Of a stretch of 64,000 bases of DNA, positions 7,809-16,732 are shown piece after piece. The stretch is from Lactobacillus sp. (GTDB taxonomy: Bacteria > Bacillota > Bacilli > Lactobacillales > Lactobacillaceae). Position 1 is the first letter of the stretch. Every line of letters starts with the position of its first letter. Under the pieces are notes generated by a model. It was not told the DNA's origin and did no database searches. It saw only the letters and a list, made by a program, of their open reading frames with translations. The position numbers and the translations under genes were made by a program. The stretch lies in the NCBI GenBank assembly GCA_022484695.1, contig JAKVKU010000004.1:1-64000 (forward strand). Direction: 5' to 3'.

Positions 7809-8747
7809 TTAAGGTTCAAACACTAACCGTTTTTCAGTTTTGGCCTGCCAAGCTTCATGAACGCTGGCTAGGGGCCGGACATCCACGGCCACATTGAAGT
7901 GACCTTTGGCAATCAGGTTGATCAATTCCGGTAAGTCCTTTAAAAACGTTTTGGCAGCGATGCCCCCTTGGCCACTGCCCAGCAAGGTCAGGTTGGTGGA
8001 CCGCAAAGCAGCTGCCGGTAAAACCAGGTCGGAGCCGGTAATACTGCCGATTTCCACCCAAGTTAGGGCTTGGCTATGATCACTTCGGGCGGTTAGCAGG
8101 GGGATCATAACACTTTGGCTCACATCCCCCCATAAATAATCCAACACCACATCCACTGAGTCGGCGATTTCTGAAATAGCCGTTTTAAAAGCAGCATCCA
8201 TGGTTAAGGGAATCTGTACGTCGCTGTCTAAAGCGGCCAGTTTGGTTTGATTTCGGCCTAAGGCAATGACTTGTTTGGCCCCCAGATACTTACTGATAGC
8301 CACGGCTAAGCTTCCGGCATGGCCAGTGGCCCCTAACACTAGGATAGTTTTGCCTTGAATATCGCCCACACGTTCTTTAATGGCCATCCAACTGGACATG
8401 GCCGGATTCACCGAAGCGGCCACCACCGCGGGGTCGGCATATTCCGGCACGGGGATCATGGCCCGACTGTCCGTCAAAGTTTGTTCAGCTAAGGTGCCAT
8501 ACACCGGATCCGTGGCCATAAAATAAACCATTTGGCCGTTGTCCAATTGCCCGACGCCATCTACCCCGGGGATAATTGGGGGTTGGACGTGACTGGAATA
8601 ATGGGTGCCTGCGGCTTTGGCCTTGACTAATTGATTCACGGAAGCGGCTTTTACATTGATTAATACTTGAGTATCTGTCGGTTTGGGTTCGGCAAAGTCT
8701 TTATATTGCGGGTCTTCTTTAAAGGATGCTACTAAGGCTGCTTTCAT
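7809..8747 (-). CDS. MDR-family (quinone oxidoreductase-like) NAD(P)H oxidoreductase
   Basis: A 312-residue medium-chain dehydrogenase/reductase of the quinone-oxidoreductase type, cytosolic, probably reducing a quinone or reactive carbonyl with NAD(P)H. The N-terminal GroES-like fold (PGVDGVGQL near residue 59) is followed by a Rossmann domain with LVLGATGHAGSLAVAISKYLGA. No catalytic-zinc cysteines are visible. The start at 8747 is preferred over 8990 because AGAAGG lies 7 nt upstream and the longer frame adds residues unlike the family. It is divergent from the MarR gene at 8859, with repeated candidate operators between them, so that regulator probably controls it. The true substrate is unknown. 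Confidence 0.85.
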   Translation of the reverse strand: MKAALVASFKEDPQYKDFAEPKPTDTQVLINVKAASVNQLVKAKAAGTHYSSHVQPPIIPGVDGVGQLDNGQMVYFMATDPVYGTLAEQTLTDSRAMIPVPEYADPAVVAASVNPAMSSWMAIKERVGDIQGKTILVLGATGHAGSLAVAISKYLGAKQVIALGRNQTKLAALDSDVQIPLTMDAAFKTAISEIADSVDVVLDYLWGDVSQSVMIPLLTARSDHSQALTWVEIGSITGSDLVLPAAALRSTNLTLLGSGQGGIAAKTFLKDLPELINLIAKGHFNVAVDVRPLASVHEAWQAKTEKRLVFEP

Positions 8748-8773
8748 TATATAACCTTCTTCTTTATTTTTGT

Positions 8774-8840
8774 TTACCGGTAATATATAATGAGTATACA
8801 GCGATTCTTTGAAATTGCAACAATTATTTATTACCAGTAA
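8774..8840. promoter_or_regulatory. Two copies of a TTACCnGTAA operator between oxidoreductase and marR
   Basis: TTACCGGTAA (8774-8783, perfect palindrome) and TTACCAGTAA (8831-8840) both lie in the 111-bp divergent spacer, 57 bp apart. The match extends to TTACCnGTAATnTAA in both. They are likely sites for the adjacent MarR protein. Confidence 0.6.
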
Positions 8841-8858
8841 TCTAATTAGAGGTGACCC

Positions 8859-9350
8859 ATGATGGACCAACTGTATCAACAGCTCCAAGACGCTATTCGC
8901 CAAGTGAATGCCCAGCATGAACAATTTAAAAAAGACTTCTGGCCCCAAGCCATGACTGAGCTCAAGACCCAAATCAGTCCAGAACTGCAAGCACGCTTAT
9001 ATGAACTGAAGCTCACCCATTCGGAGGGTCAAATTTTAAGTGCCTTAGCAGATGCGGTGGAACCCTTGAGCTATAAAAGACTTTCTGAACAGATGCCCTT
9101 TACCCAGGGGATGTTCTCCCGATACATCAATCGCTTGGCCAAGGCCGGCTTGATCCATAAGTTAAAACGGGCCAACAACCATAAAGAAATCATCTTGGAT
9201 ATTTCCGCCACGGGCCTGCAAGTGGCTGAACTTCACACGAAGATGCATATCATTGAAGCCCAGCATTATCAACAGGCTTTAGGCGCCTTCAGTGCCCAAG
9301 ACATTCAAATTGCCACCAACGTGATCGAAAAGCTTAGCCAAGCCCTTTGA
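8859..9350 (+). CDS. MarR-family transcriptional regulator
   Basis: A 163-residue winged-helix regulator. The DNA-binding core runs about 50-125 (LTHSEGQILSALAD, SYKRLSEQMPFTQGMFSRYI, then the basic wing KLKRANNHKEIILDIS). Long helices at each end form the dimer interface typical of MarR. It starts at ATG 8859 after AGAGGTGA and is divergent from the oxidoreductase, sharing a spacer with two TTACCnGTAA sites. That arrangement suggests autorepression and control of the neighbour, relieved by a quinone- or electrophile-like ligand. The ligand is inferred from context only. Confidence 0.87.
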   Translation: MMDQLYQQLQDAIRQVNAQHEQFKKDFWPQAMTELKTQISPELQARLYELKLTHSEGQILSALADAVEPLSYKRLSEQMPFTQGMFSRYINRLAKAGLIHKLKRANNHKEIILDISATGLQVAELHTKMHIIEAQHYQQALGAFSAQDIQIATNVIEKLSQAL

Positions 9351-9353
9351 GCC

Positions 9354-9800
9354 TTAAGTATCCGACTCGTCCAAGGCAATCCCCCGCTGGGCTAGTAACG
9401 TGGAAAAGACCATGTTGGTTTGGGTGCGGCCAAAGCGCTGGACTTCATTGATGAAATTCTCTAAATCTTCAGATTCCTGGAAATAAGCACACATCAAAAT
9501 GGAATAGGCGCCGGTGATGACGTCGGCAAAAATAATATTGGGGGATGCTTCAATATATTGCTGGAAATCCGGCTTGTCCGCCGGAGCCACATTGATCATG
9601 ATATAGGCTTTGATATGGTAACCTAACTTGCGATGGTTGATCTGAGCTTGATAGCCTGTTATATAATGCTCTTTTTCCAATTTATGTAACTTCGCGGAAA
9701 CTGATGGATTGGAAATAAACAGCTTCTTGGCAAGCTCCGTAATCGTTGCCCGGGCATTTTGTTGTAAGAGATTGATCAAGCGATTGTGACTATCCGTCAT
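9354..9800 (-). CDS. Lrp/AsnC-family transcriptional regulator
   Basis: A 148-residue regulator with an N-terminal AsnC-type helix-turn-helix (NRLINLLQQNARATITELAKKLFISNPSVSAKLHKLE, quoted here only as a region from about residue 5 to 41) and a C-terminal RAM ligand-binding domain (about 60-140, with DVITGAYSILM). The start at 9800 fits the family and has AAAGGT upstream; the frame continues to 9905 without family likeness. The 3' end meets that of the MarR gene, and the gene is divergent from the acetoin reductase at 9998, so it may respond to an amino acid and control that gene or itself. Confidence 0.87.
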   Translation of the reverse strand: MTDSHNRLINLLQQNARATITELAKKLFISNPSVSAKLHKLEKEHYITGYQAQINHRKLGYHIKAYIMINVAPADKPDFQQYIEASPNIIFADVITGAYSILMCAYFQESEDLENFINEVQRFGRTQTNMVFSTLLAQRGIALDESDT

Positions 9801-9937
9801 TAGAATCCGACCTTTCAAAAGTACTGCTGAAGTTCGCGTCATATTAGCTAACATCTTTATTTCATAGTAGCTCATTTCTGTCTGTAGCGCAAATAATCTT
9901 GCCAATTTAATGTTATTTATCTCACAAGTTTTATTAC

Positions 9938-9966
9938 TTTCCGAAATGGCCGTCCGGTGCTATGAT
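9938..9966 (+). promoter_or_regulatory. Extended -10 promoter of the acetoin reductase
   Basis: A weak TTTCCG (9938-9943), a 17-nt spacer and TATGAT (9961-9966) preceded by TGC, an extended -10 element. It lies 31 nt before the ATG. Confidence 0.5.
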
Positions 9967-9997
9967 ATCGCTATCCCAAAAATGGAGGCTATCTATT

Positions 9998-10765
9998 ATG
10001 ACGAAAACTGCTATTATCACTGGTTCCGGCCAAGGTATCGGTCGGGGTATCGCGTTACAACTTGCTGAGGATGGATTCAATATTGTGGTGGCTGATCTTA
10101 ATGCAGACACCGCGGCCAGCACTGCCGCTGAAATCAAGGCCCTGGGGGTTGATAGCCTGCCCCTGGTGGCGGATGTCTCTGATGCCGCCGCCTTTAAAGC
10201 CATGGTGGACGAAGCCCACGAACACTTCCCCACCATTGACGTGTTGGTGAATAATGCTGGCATTGCCCAGGTGGGTACGTTGGAAGAAACTAGTGCGGCT
10301 GATTTTGATAAGATTTTCAAAATCAACGTCAACAGTGTGTTTTATGGTCTCAAAGCCGTTGCCCCGATTATGCGGGCCCAAGGCGGTGGCAAGATCATTA
10401 ATGCCGCCTCCATTGCCGCTCACCAAGGTATTGAGTTGCTCGGCCCTTATTCAGCTACCAAATTTGCCATCCGGGGCTTGACCCAAGCTGCGGCCCAGGA
10501 ATTAGCCAAGGATCACATCACGGTCAACGCCTATGCCCCCGGCATCGTCCTCACCCCTATGTGGGATTTGATCGACAAACGCATGAGCGAAATCCACGAT
10601 GTACCTATCGGCGACTCCTTGCAAAAATTCATTGATGGTATCGCCCTAGGCCGGGGTGAAACCCCACAAGATGTGGCTGGTTTGGTATCATTTTTGGCCA
10701 GTGAGAAAGCCAACTATATCACCGGTCAAACCATGATCGTGGATGGTGGTATCGATTACGTTTAA
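9998..10765 (+). CDS. butA: Diacetyl/acetoin reductase (meso-2,3-butanediol dehydrogenase type)
   Basis: A 255-residue short-chain dehydrogenase that interconverts diacetyl, acetoin and 2,3-butanediol with NAD(H), an overflow route from pyruvate. It has the nucleotide motif TGSGQGIGRG near residue 7, NNAG near 87, the catalytic Ser in NAASIAAHQG (near 139) and YSATK (Tyr near 152, Lys near 156). The AYAPGIVLTPMWDLID segment is characteristic of the BudC/ButA group. The ATG at 9998 has GGAGG 9 nt upstream. It stands alone between a divergent Lrp gene and a strong terminator. Stereospecificity cannot be told from sequence. Confidence 0.9.
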   Translation: MTKTAIITGSGQGIGRGIALQLAEDGFNIVVADLNADTAASTAAEIKALGVDSLPLVADVSDAAAFKAMVDEAHEHFPTIDVLVNNAGIAQVGTLEETSAADFDKIFKINVNSVFYGLKAVAPIMRAQGGGKIINAASIAAHQGIELLGPYSATKFAIRGLTQAAAQELAKDHITVNAYAPGIVLTPMWDLIDKRMSEIHDVPIGDSLQKFIDGIALGRGETPQDVAGLVSFLASEKANYITGQTMIVDGGIDYV

Positions 10766-10789
10766 GCGTCATTATCTGTCCTAAATCAC

Positions 10790-10833
10790 AAGCAGCCCGA
10801 CAACAATTTTAAATGTTGCCGGGCTGCTTTTTT
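10790..10833. terminator. Bidirectional terminator between butA and the alcohol dehydrogenase
   Basis: A long hairpin (arms 10790-10806 and about 10814-10829, AAGCAGCCCGACAACA with its complement) is flanked by T on the plus strand and by A before it. It can serve both convergent genes. Confidence 0.88.
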
Positions 10834-11941
10834 AATTCAAGATGGCATTATAAATCTCAGTTAAGGCGTTTTTATCTAGGGGCATGGGATTGTGCTGCAA
10901 CCGTTGGACATTGACCTCGGCCACCATGGCTTTGACGATGGTCACCGCCACCGGTCCCGGGGCAACTAAGTCTAAGTCAGCCAGTAGGTTCTCAAACCAG
11001 GCAATGGCCTGTTCCGGTGACTTTTGGCCTAGTAATTCAGCCAATTCTTGAAATTCATTTTGTAGGGGCGCCCGTTCCAACAGGCTCATTTTTGGCAACT
11101 GGTTCAACATATATTGCCACACCTTAGGCAGGCATAACGCCACCCCATGGCCATGGGCCAACTGAAAGCGGGTCGTTAATTGATAACTCATGGCATGGGG
11201 CGCAGTAGTGCCCGTAATATCAATGGCCCTGCCCGCGGTATGAGCTGCCAGTAGCATCCCCTTATCTCCACTTTGTGCCTTGGTCAAAAAACCTTGGTAG
11301 TTATCTAAAAAACCTTGAATTGCCTGTCTTGCTAATCGGCGGCTTTCCGGCGTAGCTTTCAGGGACCAATAGGACTCGATGGCTTGACACAACGTATCCA
11401 GCATCCCCACCTTACGTTGATAATAACTTAACGATGTGAGTAACGCCGGTACCAATAAGCTTTTGGTAGGCAATAGATTAGGAGATTCAACAGCATACTT
11501 CACATGTTGTTTAAAAAGTACCGCGAAATGCGTGGCGTCACTCCCCGTCCCCGCTGTAGTGGGAATGGCGATCAAAGGCGTTTGGTTATCCCCCACCAAT
11601 TGCTGGACTAACGGGAATTGGCGAACGCCCAGGTAAGCTTTAGTCCCCTTGGCCACATCCAGAGCACTGCCACCACCCAAGGCAATGATGCCGTCACAAC
11701 CATTGATATTGAAAGTTTCGATACTTTGAATCACGGCGTTGAAATCCGGATTAGCTTTAAAATCATGGAATATTGTCATTTCAATACCCGGTAAAGCCAA
11801 TAATCGCTGAACAATTGTCGAGGTGTCAAAAAACGCATCACAGACTAACAACGGTCTTTGGATACCCAGATGTTCCAGGTTTTCTAATAATTGCATTGGC
11901 AAATCCTGCAATGTGATTGTTTCAGTTTTTTGTTCAAGCAT
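10832..11941 (-). CDS. Iron-type alcohol dehydrogenase, phosphonoacetaldehyde reductase-like
   Basis: A 369-residue group III (iron-containing) dehydrogenase. It has an N-terminal Rossmann-like part with GGGSALDVAKGTKAY (near 93) and PTTAGTGSDATHFAV (near 131), and a C-terminal helical metal domain. The metal ligands fit D near 187 (GMLDTLCQAIESYW) and the histidines in APHAMSY and AHGHGVAL. The HFAV/QAIESYWS and TTAPHA stretches resemble the phosphonoacetaldehyde reductase branch. No phosphonate genes lie nearby, so lactaldehyde or another short aldehyde is equally possible. AGGAGG is placed 7 nt before the ATG. Confidence 0.85.
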   Translation of the reverse strand: MLEQKTETITLQDLPMQLLENLEHLGIQRPLLVCDAFFDTSTIVQRLLALPGIEMTIFHDFKANPDFNAVIQSIETFNINGCDGIIALGGGSALDVAKGTKAYLGVRQFPLVQQLVGDNQTPLIAIPTTAGTGSDATHFAVLFKQHVKYAVESPNLLPTKSLLVPALLTSLSYYQRKVGMLDTLCQAIESYWSLKATPESRRLARQAIQGFLDNYQGFLTKAQSGDKGMLLAAHTAGRAIDITGTTAPHAMSYQLTTRFQLAHGHGVALCLPKVWQYMLNQLPKMSLLERAPLQNEFQELAELLGQKSPEQAIAWFENLLADLDLVAPGPVAVTIVKAMVAEVNVQRLQHNPMPLDKNALTEIYNAILN

Positions 11942-12328
11942 ACGGCGGCCTCCTAGCCAGGATTTTATGATTTCATTGCTATAATTATCTAAGTATGAAT
12001 CTTAGTACGTCAATTAAGTTAACATCATGTGCTTATTTCGTCAATAACGGGAATCCTGGTTTATCAGCTTGTCTTATCAACTTTTTAAAATATATGTGCT
12101 TTTTCCAGCCGTGTAATCGCTATATAATTCGATTCAGCCTAATATTCTTAAGTTAAACCAGCAATTATTTAAAATTCGGATTATATCACGTCATTTGAAA
12201 TTGGTCTAACACAATATATTAGCCGAAACAGTTGACATATCAGCCAGTATACAGTATGATAGCCTCCGTTGGTATATGTTATGTTTATTGACATTATATT
12301 TTTTTAAATTCGAGAGGAGTTTCTTTCC
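11942..12328. other. AT-rich divergent spacer with promoters for the dehydrogenase and aspA
   Basis: This 387-bp region contains no gene. For aspA there is TTGACA (12232-12237), a 17-nt spacer and TATGAT (12255-12260). On the minus strand a TTGACG/GATAAT pair lies before the dehydrogenase, overlapping the inverted repeat CTAAG-n7-CTTAG (11989-12005), a possible operator. Nothing else stands out. Confidence 0.55.
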
Positions 12329-13732
12329 ATGCATATTGAAAAAGATTGTATTGGTTCTTTAACACTTGATGATGACTTGCTTTACGGCATCCATACAACC
12401 CGGGCGCTACATAACTTCCCGATCAGTTCGGAAAAGACCAATCCACTTATTTTCAACAACTTGATTCAAATCAAAAAAGCCGCGGCCCTGGTCAACCTAA
12501 AGGCTGGTAGCTTAGGCACCCCCCAGGCCAAGGCCATCGTGGCGGCCTGCAATCAATTATTGCTGGGCAAGTATGCCAATGCGCTGGTAGCCCCAGCCAT
12601 CCAGGGTAGTGCCGGGACTTCCGTCAATATGAATGTGAATGAAGTGATCGCCAAGCTGGCCATGAAATTAAACCCTCAAGTATTCGTTCATCCCAATGAT
12701 GATGTGAATCAAAGCCAATCCACCAATGACGTTTTCCCCACCGCGGGTAAAATGGCCATGTTACAGGCGTTATCGGAATTACAAGCGCTGGTGGCTAAAT
12801 TGGTCGCCGCTTGGCAGACCAAGGCAATAACCTATGCAGATGTCATCAAAGTTGGCCGCACCCAGCTGCAAGATGCGGTGCCCACCACCTTCGGCCATAC
12901 CTTCAATGCCTATGCCGCGTTATTCAAACGGGACCTCAGACGTTTGACCCAAGCCAAGGCCGACCTACAAAGTGTGAACTTAGGGGGCACCGCCATTGGT
13001 ACCGGCTTAAATGCCAGCCCTTACTATCAACAAAATATTCTGGCCACCTTAAACCGCTTAACGGGCCTTAACCTGACATCGGCGCCGGATCTGATGGATG
13101 CCACGCAGAACTGTGATATCTTTGTTGAATTTTCGGGGGTCTTAAAAACCCTAGCGGTCAACCTGTCAAAAGTCAGCAATGACCTACGCCTAATGGCCAG
13201 CGGCCCCCAGGCCGGTCTCAATGAACTTCACCTGCCCGCTAAGCAGGCCGGGTCTTCCATCATGCCGGGCAAAGTCAACCCGGTCATCCCTGAAGTCGTG
13301 AATCAGGTCGCCTTTGAAGTCATCGGCCATGACGTGACCGTGGGTATGGCAGCCGAAGCCGGTCAGTTAGAATTGAACGCCTTTGAGCCCATTATTTTCC
13401 GGGACATTTTGCAAAGTGAAACTTACCTAACCCGGGCTATGGATACCCTGATCACCAACTGCATTACCGGTATCACCGTGAACACCGCCAAGTGCGACCA
13501 CGATGTGCAAAACTCCGCCATCAGCGCCACCGTCTTAGCCCCCAAGCTAGGCTACGCCCGGACAACTGCCCTGGTCAAAGAAGCCCTGGCCACCAAAACA
13601 CCTATCAAAACCTTATTACGGGAAAAAGGCATTTTTGACGAAACAACTTTAACCGCATTATTTTCCAAACCATCTTTAACCAATGCCAAACAGACCAGCA
13701 CGCCGGAGTTGACAGCTGATCAAAATCATTAA
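12329..13732 (+). CDS. aspA: Aspartate ammonia-lyase (aspartase)
   Basis: A 467-residue member of the fumarase/aspartase superfamily that splits L-aspartate into fumarate and ammonia in the cytosol. The signature GSSIMPGKVNPV carries the catalytic serine loop near residue 310. Other family blocks are AGTSVNMNVNEVIA near 95, SQSTNDVFPTA near 130 and VGRTQLQDAVPTTFG near 172. The length matches aspartase and the E. coli-like class II fumarase alike; the sequence around NLGGTAIGTGLNA favours aspartase. It has its own strong promoter and terminator. In an anaerobe it can feed fumarate as an electron acceptor or supply ammonia. Confidence 0.9.
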   Translation: MHIEKDCIGSLTLDDDLLYGIHTTRALHNFPISSEKTNPLIFNNLIQIKKAAALVNLKAGSLGTPQAKAIVAACNQLLLGKYANALVAPAIQGSAGTSVNMNVNEVIAKLAMKLNPQVFVHPNDDVNQSQSTNDVFPTAGKMAMLQALSELQALVAKLVAAWQTKAITYADVIKVGRTQLQDAVPTTFGHTFNAYAALFKRDLRRLTQAKADLQSVNLGGTAIGTGLNASPYYQQNILATLNRLTGLNLTSAPDLMDATQNCDIFVEFSGVLKTLAVNLSKVSNDLRLMASGPQAGLNELHLPAKQAGSSIMPGKVNPVIPEVVNQVAFEVIGHDVTVGMAAEAGQLELNAFEPIIFRDILQSETYLTRAMDTLITNCITGITVNTAKCDHDVQNSAISATVLAPKLGYARTTALVKEALATKTPIKTLLREKGIFDETTLTALFSKPSLTNAKQTSTPELTADQNH

Positions 13733-13740
13733 GATAGATG

Positions 13741-13772
13741 ATCCGAACTGGCAGTTGCTGGTTCGGATTTTT
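13741..13772 (+). terminator. Terminator after aspA
   Basis: ATCCGAAC (13741-13748) pairs with GTTCGGAT (13761-13768), followed by six T. Confidence 0.9.
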
Positions 13773-13887
13773 TGACATCAGCATTTTTTAATTCTACAAA
13801 ACCAGTTGTTTAAAAAAATACTCTTTTTTTAATAAAATGCGGTACCATAAAGGTGACATCAATTTTATTCCAAAGGGAGGAATTGAA

Positions 13888-14670
13888 ATGGTTTCAAAAT
13901 CACAACACATTAAATTATGGCAAGGTATAATTGGCACTTTAACCGCGTTACTAGTCGTTTTTGGCGCCCAGTTAAGTACCTCTGGCCAAAAAGTTCAGGC
14001 CGCAGACCCTCTTAAAATCACCCAAGTTAATACTCGGGTCGATTCCTGGTTTCAACCAGCCCCGGTTTACACGGATTTCAGTGCCAAGACACCAACTGGG
14101 GAAACATTAAATACTGATATTTATGCTTGGCATGCCACTGCCGTCGCCAGAACCAGTGATGGTACGGATGTGATGTATAACTTGGGTCGCAATCAGTGGG
14201 TCAAAGCCAAGGACTTAATTCCTGGCCTAGCCATGACGACTTACGAAACGGATTATTTGGCTTATAGTTATAACAAACCCGCCAAAATCTATCGTGATCC
14301 CCAATTAACCCAACCAACTGGTCAAACCTTAGCTACCAATGTTAAACTCTGGAAGATTAATCGGGAAGCCAGTTCTTATGCCATTTACGCTTATGACCTT
14401 GGGAACAACCAATGGGTTGCCGGTAAGGACCTGATTGCCGTCGCCCCAACGACCCATGTTTATGCTGGTCAAATGCTATTCAATATGGCTGATGTCAACA
14501 AAGCCGTCAGCACTTTTGCGGAACCTGGATACTATCAAATATTTGACACCACCTCACTTAAAAATGGCAATGTTTACGTCAAGCTAGGCACAGACGACCA
14601 ATGGACTTTTTACTCTAATGGTGCACGGGCTTATGTGGATAATGGCAAGTATGATACCTTAAATCCTTAA
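13888..14670 (+). CDS. Secreted SLAP-like surface protein
   Basis: A 260-residue protein with a Sec signal peptide: basic start, a hydrophobic stretch about 11-27, and a cleavage site near VQAAD (residues 34-38). The mature part carries two similar repeats, each ending NLGRNQWVKAKDLI or DLGNNQWVAGKDLI, as in the lactobacillal SLAP domain that holds S-layer proteins to the wall. A third, diverged unit lies at the C-terminus. Start 13888 has AGGGAGG 7 nt upstream; the frame extends upstream to 13837 but that part is not signal-like. It probably binds the cell wall. Its exact role is unknown. Confidence 0.8.
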   Translation: MVSKSQHIKLWQGIIGTLTALLVVFGAQLSTSGQKVQAADPLKITQVNTRVDSWFQPAPVYTDFSAKTPTGETLNTDIYAWHATAVARTSDGTDVMYNLGRNQWVKAKDLIPGLAMTTYETDYLAYSYNKPAKIYRDPQLTQPTGQTLATNVKLWKINREASSYAIYAYDLGNNQWVAGKDLIAVAPTTHVYAGQMLFNMADVNKAVSTFAEPGYYQIFDTTSLKNGNVYVKLGTDDQWTFYSNGARAYVDNGKYDTLNP

Positions 14671-14697
14671 TCAACAGCGATTGAACGCAGCACCAAT

Positions 14698-14741
14698 AAA
14701 TCACCCCAGCGCCGATAATTTTCGACACTGGGGTGATTTTT
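14698..14741. terminator. Bidirectional terminator between the SLAP and GNAT genes
   Basis: AAATCACCCCAG pairs with CTGGGGTGATTT around a 19-nt loop, with T runs on both strands. The genes on either side converge on it. Confidence 0.85.
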
Positions 14742-14745
14742 GTAG

Positions 14746-15237
14746 TTATAGCGTTAAAACCATGTTATACCAAACTTCCCCAGCATGTTCTGAACTGGAC
14801 ACCCCTTCATTTTGATAACCATTGCGCTCATAAAAAGGCACTAGTGCTTTCAAGCAAGTCAAGGTGATGGCTTGGCGGCCTTGTTGTTGGGCAACTTTTG
14901 CCAATTGACCCAACAGCCCACTGGCAACGCCAAATTTACGAAATTGCGGCTGCACCACCAGGCTCAAGACAGTCTGGTACTGGTCACTGGGCTGATTGGG
15001 AACGGTTTTATCAAACAGAGCATCGGTGAGATAACGCTGGTTAAAACTAGGACCCACAATATAGCCTAAAATCGTCCCCTGTTCATTCACAGCTTCTAAA
15101 AAGGTGTCACTGATCCGTTCGATCCGATCATGCATGCTATTGGTAGTTGCCGCTTCGTCGTCAGTAAAACCACTATGTTCAATGGTCATAATAGTGGCTA
15201 AATCCTGCATCTTTGCAGGTTTATAGTGAATCTTCAT
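14746..15237 (-). CDS. GNAT-family N-acetyltransferase
   Basis: A 163-residue acetyl-CoA-dependent acetyltransferase. The acetyl-CoA loop is VVQPQFRKFGVASGLLGQL (about 92-110), and the C-terminal TCLKALVPFYERNGYQNEG is the classic GNAT strand-helix end. General shape resembles the arylalkylamine N-acetyltransferase group. AGGAGG sits 6 nt before the ATG. It follows the TetR gene by 21 nt in the same direction, so it may share its transcript, although a hairpin lies in the gap. The substrate is unknown. Confidence 0.85.
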   Translation of the reverse strand: MKIHYKPAKMQDLATIMTIEHSGFTDDEAATTNSMHDRIERISDTFLEAVNEQGTILGYIVGPSFNQRYLTDALFDKTVPNQPSDQYQTVLSLVVQPQFRKFGVASGLLGQLAKVAQQQGRQAITLTCLKALVPFYERNGYQNEGVSSSEHAGEVWYNMVLTL

Positions 15238-15258
15238 CCTATTCCTCCTGAAAACCAG

Positions 15259-15885
15259 CTAATCGCTGGTTTTTTCATTGTCGGGTAACCCTAGCAGTTG
15301 GTATGGCGATAAAAATCGGGTCTTCATCATAATATCGATGACCGCGGCTTTAGAAATGGGTTTAGCTTCATTTAGCCAGATCATGACAATATCTAAGATA
15401 CCCGACACAATGATCTCACCCACATAATTATCCGGCAAGTCCCCGCGAAAACCTGCTTGGCCCTTTAAATGGCCGACTTGTTGCAACAAGCTTTTTAATA
15501 GTAATTCCCGGACGCCAATGATGAAATAAGGATCCCCATTGGGGCCAACTAGCAGCTTCAATAAAGCCCGTTGTTGGTCGATCAACTCAAAAATTTCAGT
15601 CAACATGGGATAGGGAAAGCCGGCATAATAATTCTCAATATGCATGGTTTCCCCGATTTCTTTGTCCAAAATTTCGGTCACCTGGGTCATAAAATCGGTT
15701 TCGATGGCGGTTATCAAGGCGGCTTTGTCAATGTAGTGAAGATAAAAAGTCCCCCGATTCATCCCCAATTGCCGGGTAATATCACTGATGGTAATTTTAG
15801 AAATTGGTTTACTGGCCCCTAATTCAATCAAGGCTTGGCGAATCAATTGGTCCGTTTGTTGAAAGGCCTCTGCTTTTGTTGTCAT
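15259..15885 (-). CDS. TetR-family repressor
   Basis: A 208-residue TetR-type regulator. The N-terminal helix-turn-helix (about 8-55: ISKITISDITRQLGMNRGTFYLHY) is clear, and the ligand-binding helices beyond are diverse, as usual. The ATG at 15885 is chosen; a GTG at 15894 in frame is possible and neither has a strong ribosome site. It is divergent from the ABC transporter genes at 16013, so it probably represses that exporter. An imperfect inverted repeat GTTGTT..AACGAC lies in the spacer near 15974-15991 and is a weak operator candidate. Confidence 0.85.
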   Translation of the reverse strand: MTTKAEAFQQTDQLIRQALIELGASKPISKITISDITRQLGMNRGTFYLHYIDKAALITAIETDFMTQVTEILDKEIGETMHIENYYAGFPYPMLTEIFELIDQQRALLKLLVGPNGDPYFIIGVRELLLKSLLQQVGHLKGQAGFRGDLPDNYVGEIIVSGILDIVMIWLNEAKPISKAAVIDIMMKTRFLSPYQLLGLPDNEKTSD

Positions 15886-16012
15886 AATAATCACTCAACA
15901 CTTTCTGATTTTTTGCCTATTGTTTTGTCGCCGCGAACGGCTTAAGCTACGAATATAAATTATTATCAACACGTTGTTCATTATAACGACAAATTATTTT
16001 GGAGGCAAGTCC

Positions 16013-16717
16013 ATGACAAACTTTATTTCCGTGACAAATATGACCAAAACTTATGGTACCGGGGAAAATGCCGTTACCGCTAACAAAGATATTTCTTTTG
16101 ACATCCAAAAAGGTGAACTCACCATTATCTTAGGGGCTTCTGGGGCTGGGAAGTCCACCTTGTTGAATATATTAGGGGGCATGGACAAATTGACGGCCGG
16201 CCAAGTTGTTGTCAACGGTACTGACCTAGGCCAACTGGACAATCGGGCCTTGACCACTTATCGCCGCCAACAAATTGGCTTTGTTTTCCAATTTTACAAT
16301 CTGGTCCCTAACCTCACCGCCTTAGAAAATGTGGAATTAGCCTCTGAGATCGTTAGCAATGCCCTTGATCCGCAAAAGGTTTTGACAGAGGTGGGCCTAG
16401 GGTCCCGGAGTCAAAATTTCCCAGCCCAATTATCCGGTGGGGAACAGCAACGGGTGGCCATCGCCCGGGCCATGGCTAAAAACCCCGATTTATTGCTGGC
16501 AGATGAACCAACCGGGGCTTTAGATTACCATACGGGTAAAAGTATTCTCCAGTTATTTCAAGATTTTGTGCGCCAATCTGGGAAAAACGTGATCATCGTG
16601 ACCCATAACAGCATGATCCGGCCCATGGCTGACCATGTGATTGAAATTTTTGATGGTCAGGTCAAAGCAGATACCAGAAATGACCAGCCAACACCAGTTG
16701 CTGACTTAGAGTGGTAA
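16013..16717 (+). CDS. MacB-type ABC transporter ATP-binding protein
   Basis: A 234-residue ATPase of the LolD/MacB class that powers the FtsX-type permease encoded next. It has Walker [10 protein letters not shown] (near 41), the Q-loop in [18 protein letters not shown], the signature LSGGEQQR (near 143), Walker [13 protein letters not shown], and the switch histidine in IIVTHN. The start has GGAGG 7 nt upstream; the frame runs on to 15974 without family likeness. It is 15 nt from the permease gene and divergent from a TetR regulator. Such pairs export peptides, lipids or drugs, or signal by mechanotransmission. Confidence 0.92.
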   Translation: MTNFISVTNMTKTYGTGENAVTANKDISFDIQKGELTIILGASGAGKSTLLNILGGMDKLTAGQVVVNGTDLGQLDNRALTTYRRQQIGFVFQFYNLVPNLTALENVELASEIVSNALDPQKVLTEVGLGSRSQNFPAQLSGGEQQRVAIARAMAKNPDLLLADEPTGALDYHTGKSILQLFQDFVRQSGKNVIIVTHNSMIRPMADHVIEIFDGQVKADTRNDQPTPVADLEW

Positions 16718-16732
16718 GGAGACAATAATTTC

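Noticed and set aside
8748..8990. N-terminal extension of the MDR oxidoreductase to 393 residues
   Set aside because: It crosses the divergent promoter region and the marR gene, and the family begins at MKAALVASF.
15974..15991. GTTGTT..AACGAC as a firm TetR operator
   Set aside because: Only five of six outer pairs match and there is no second copy, so it is mentioned only as a weak candidate.
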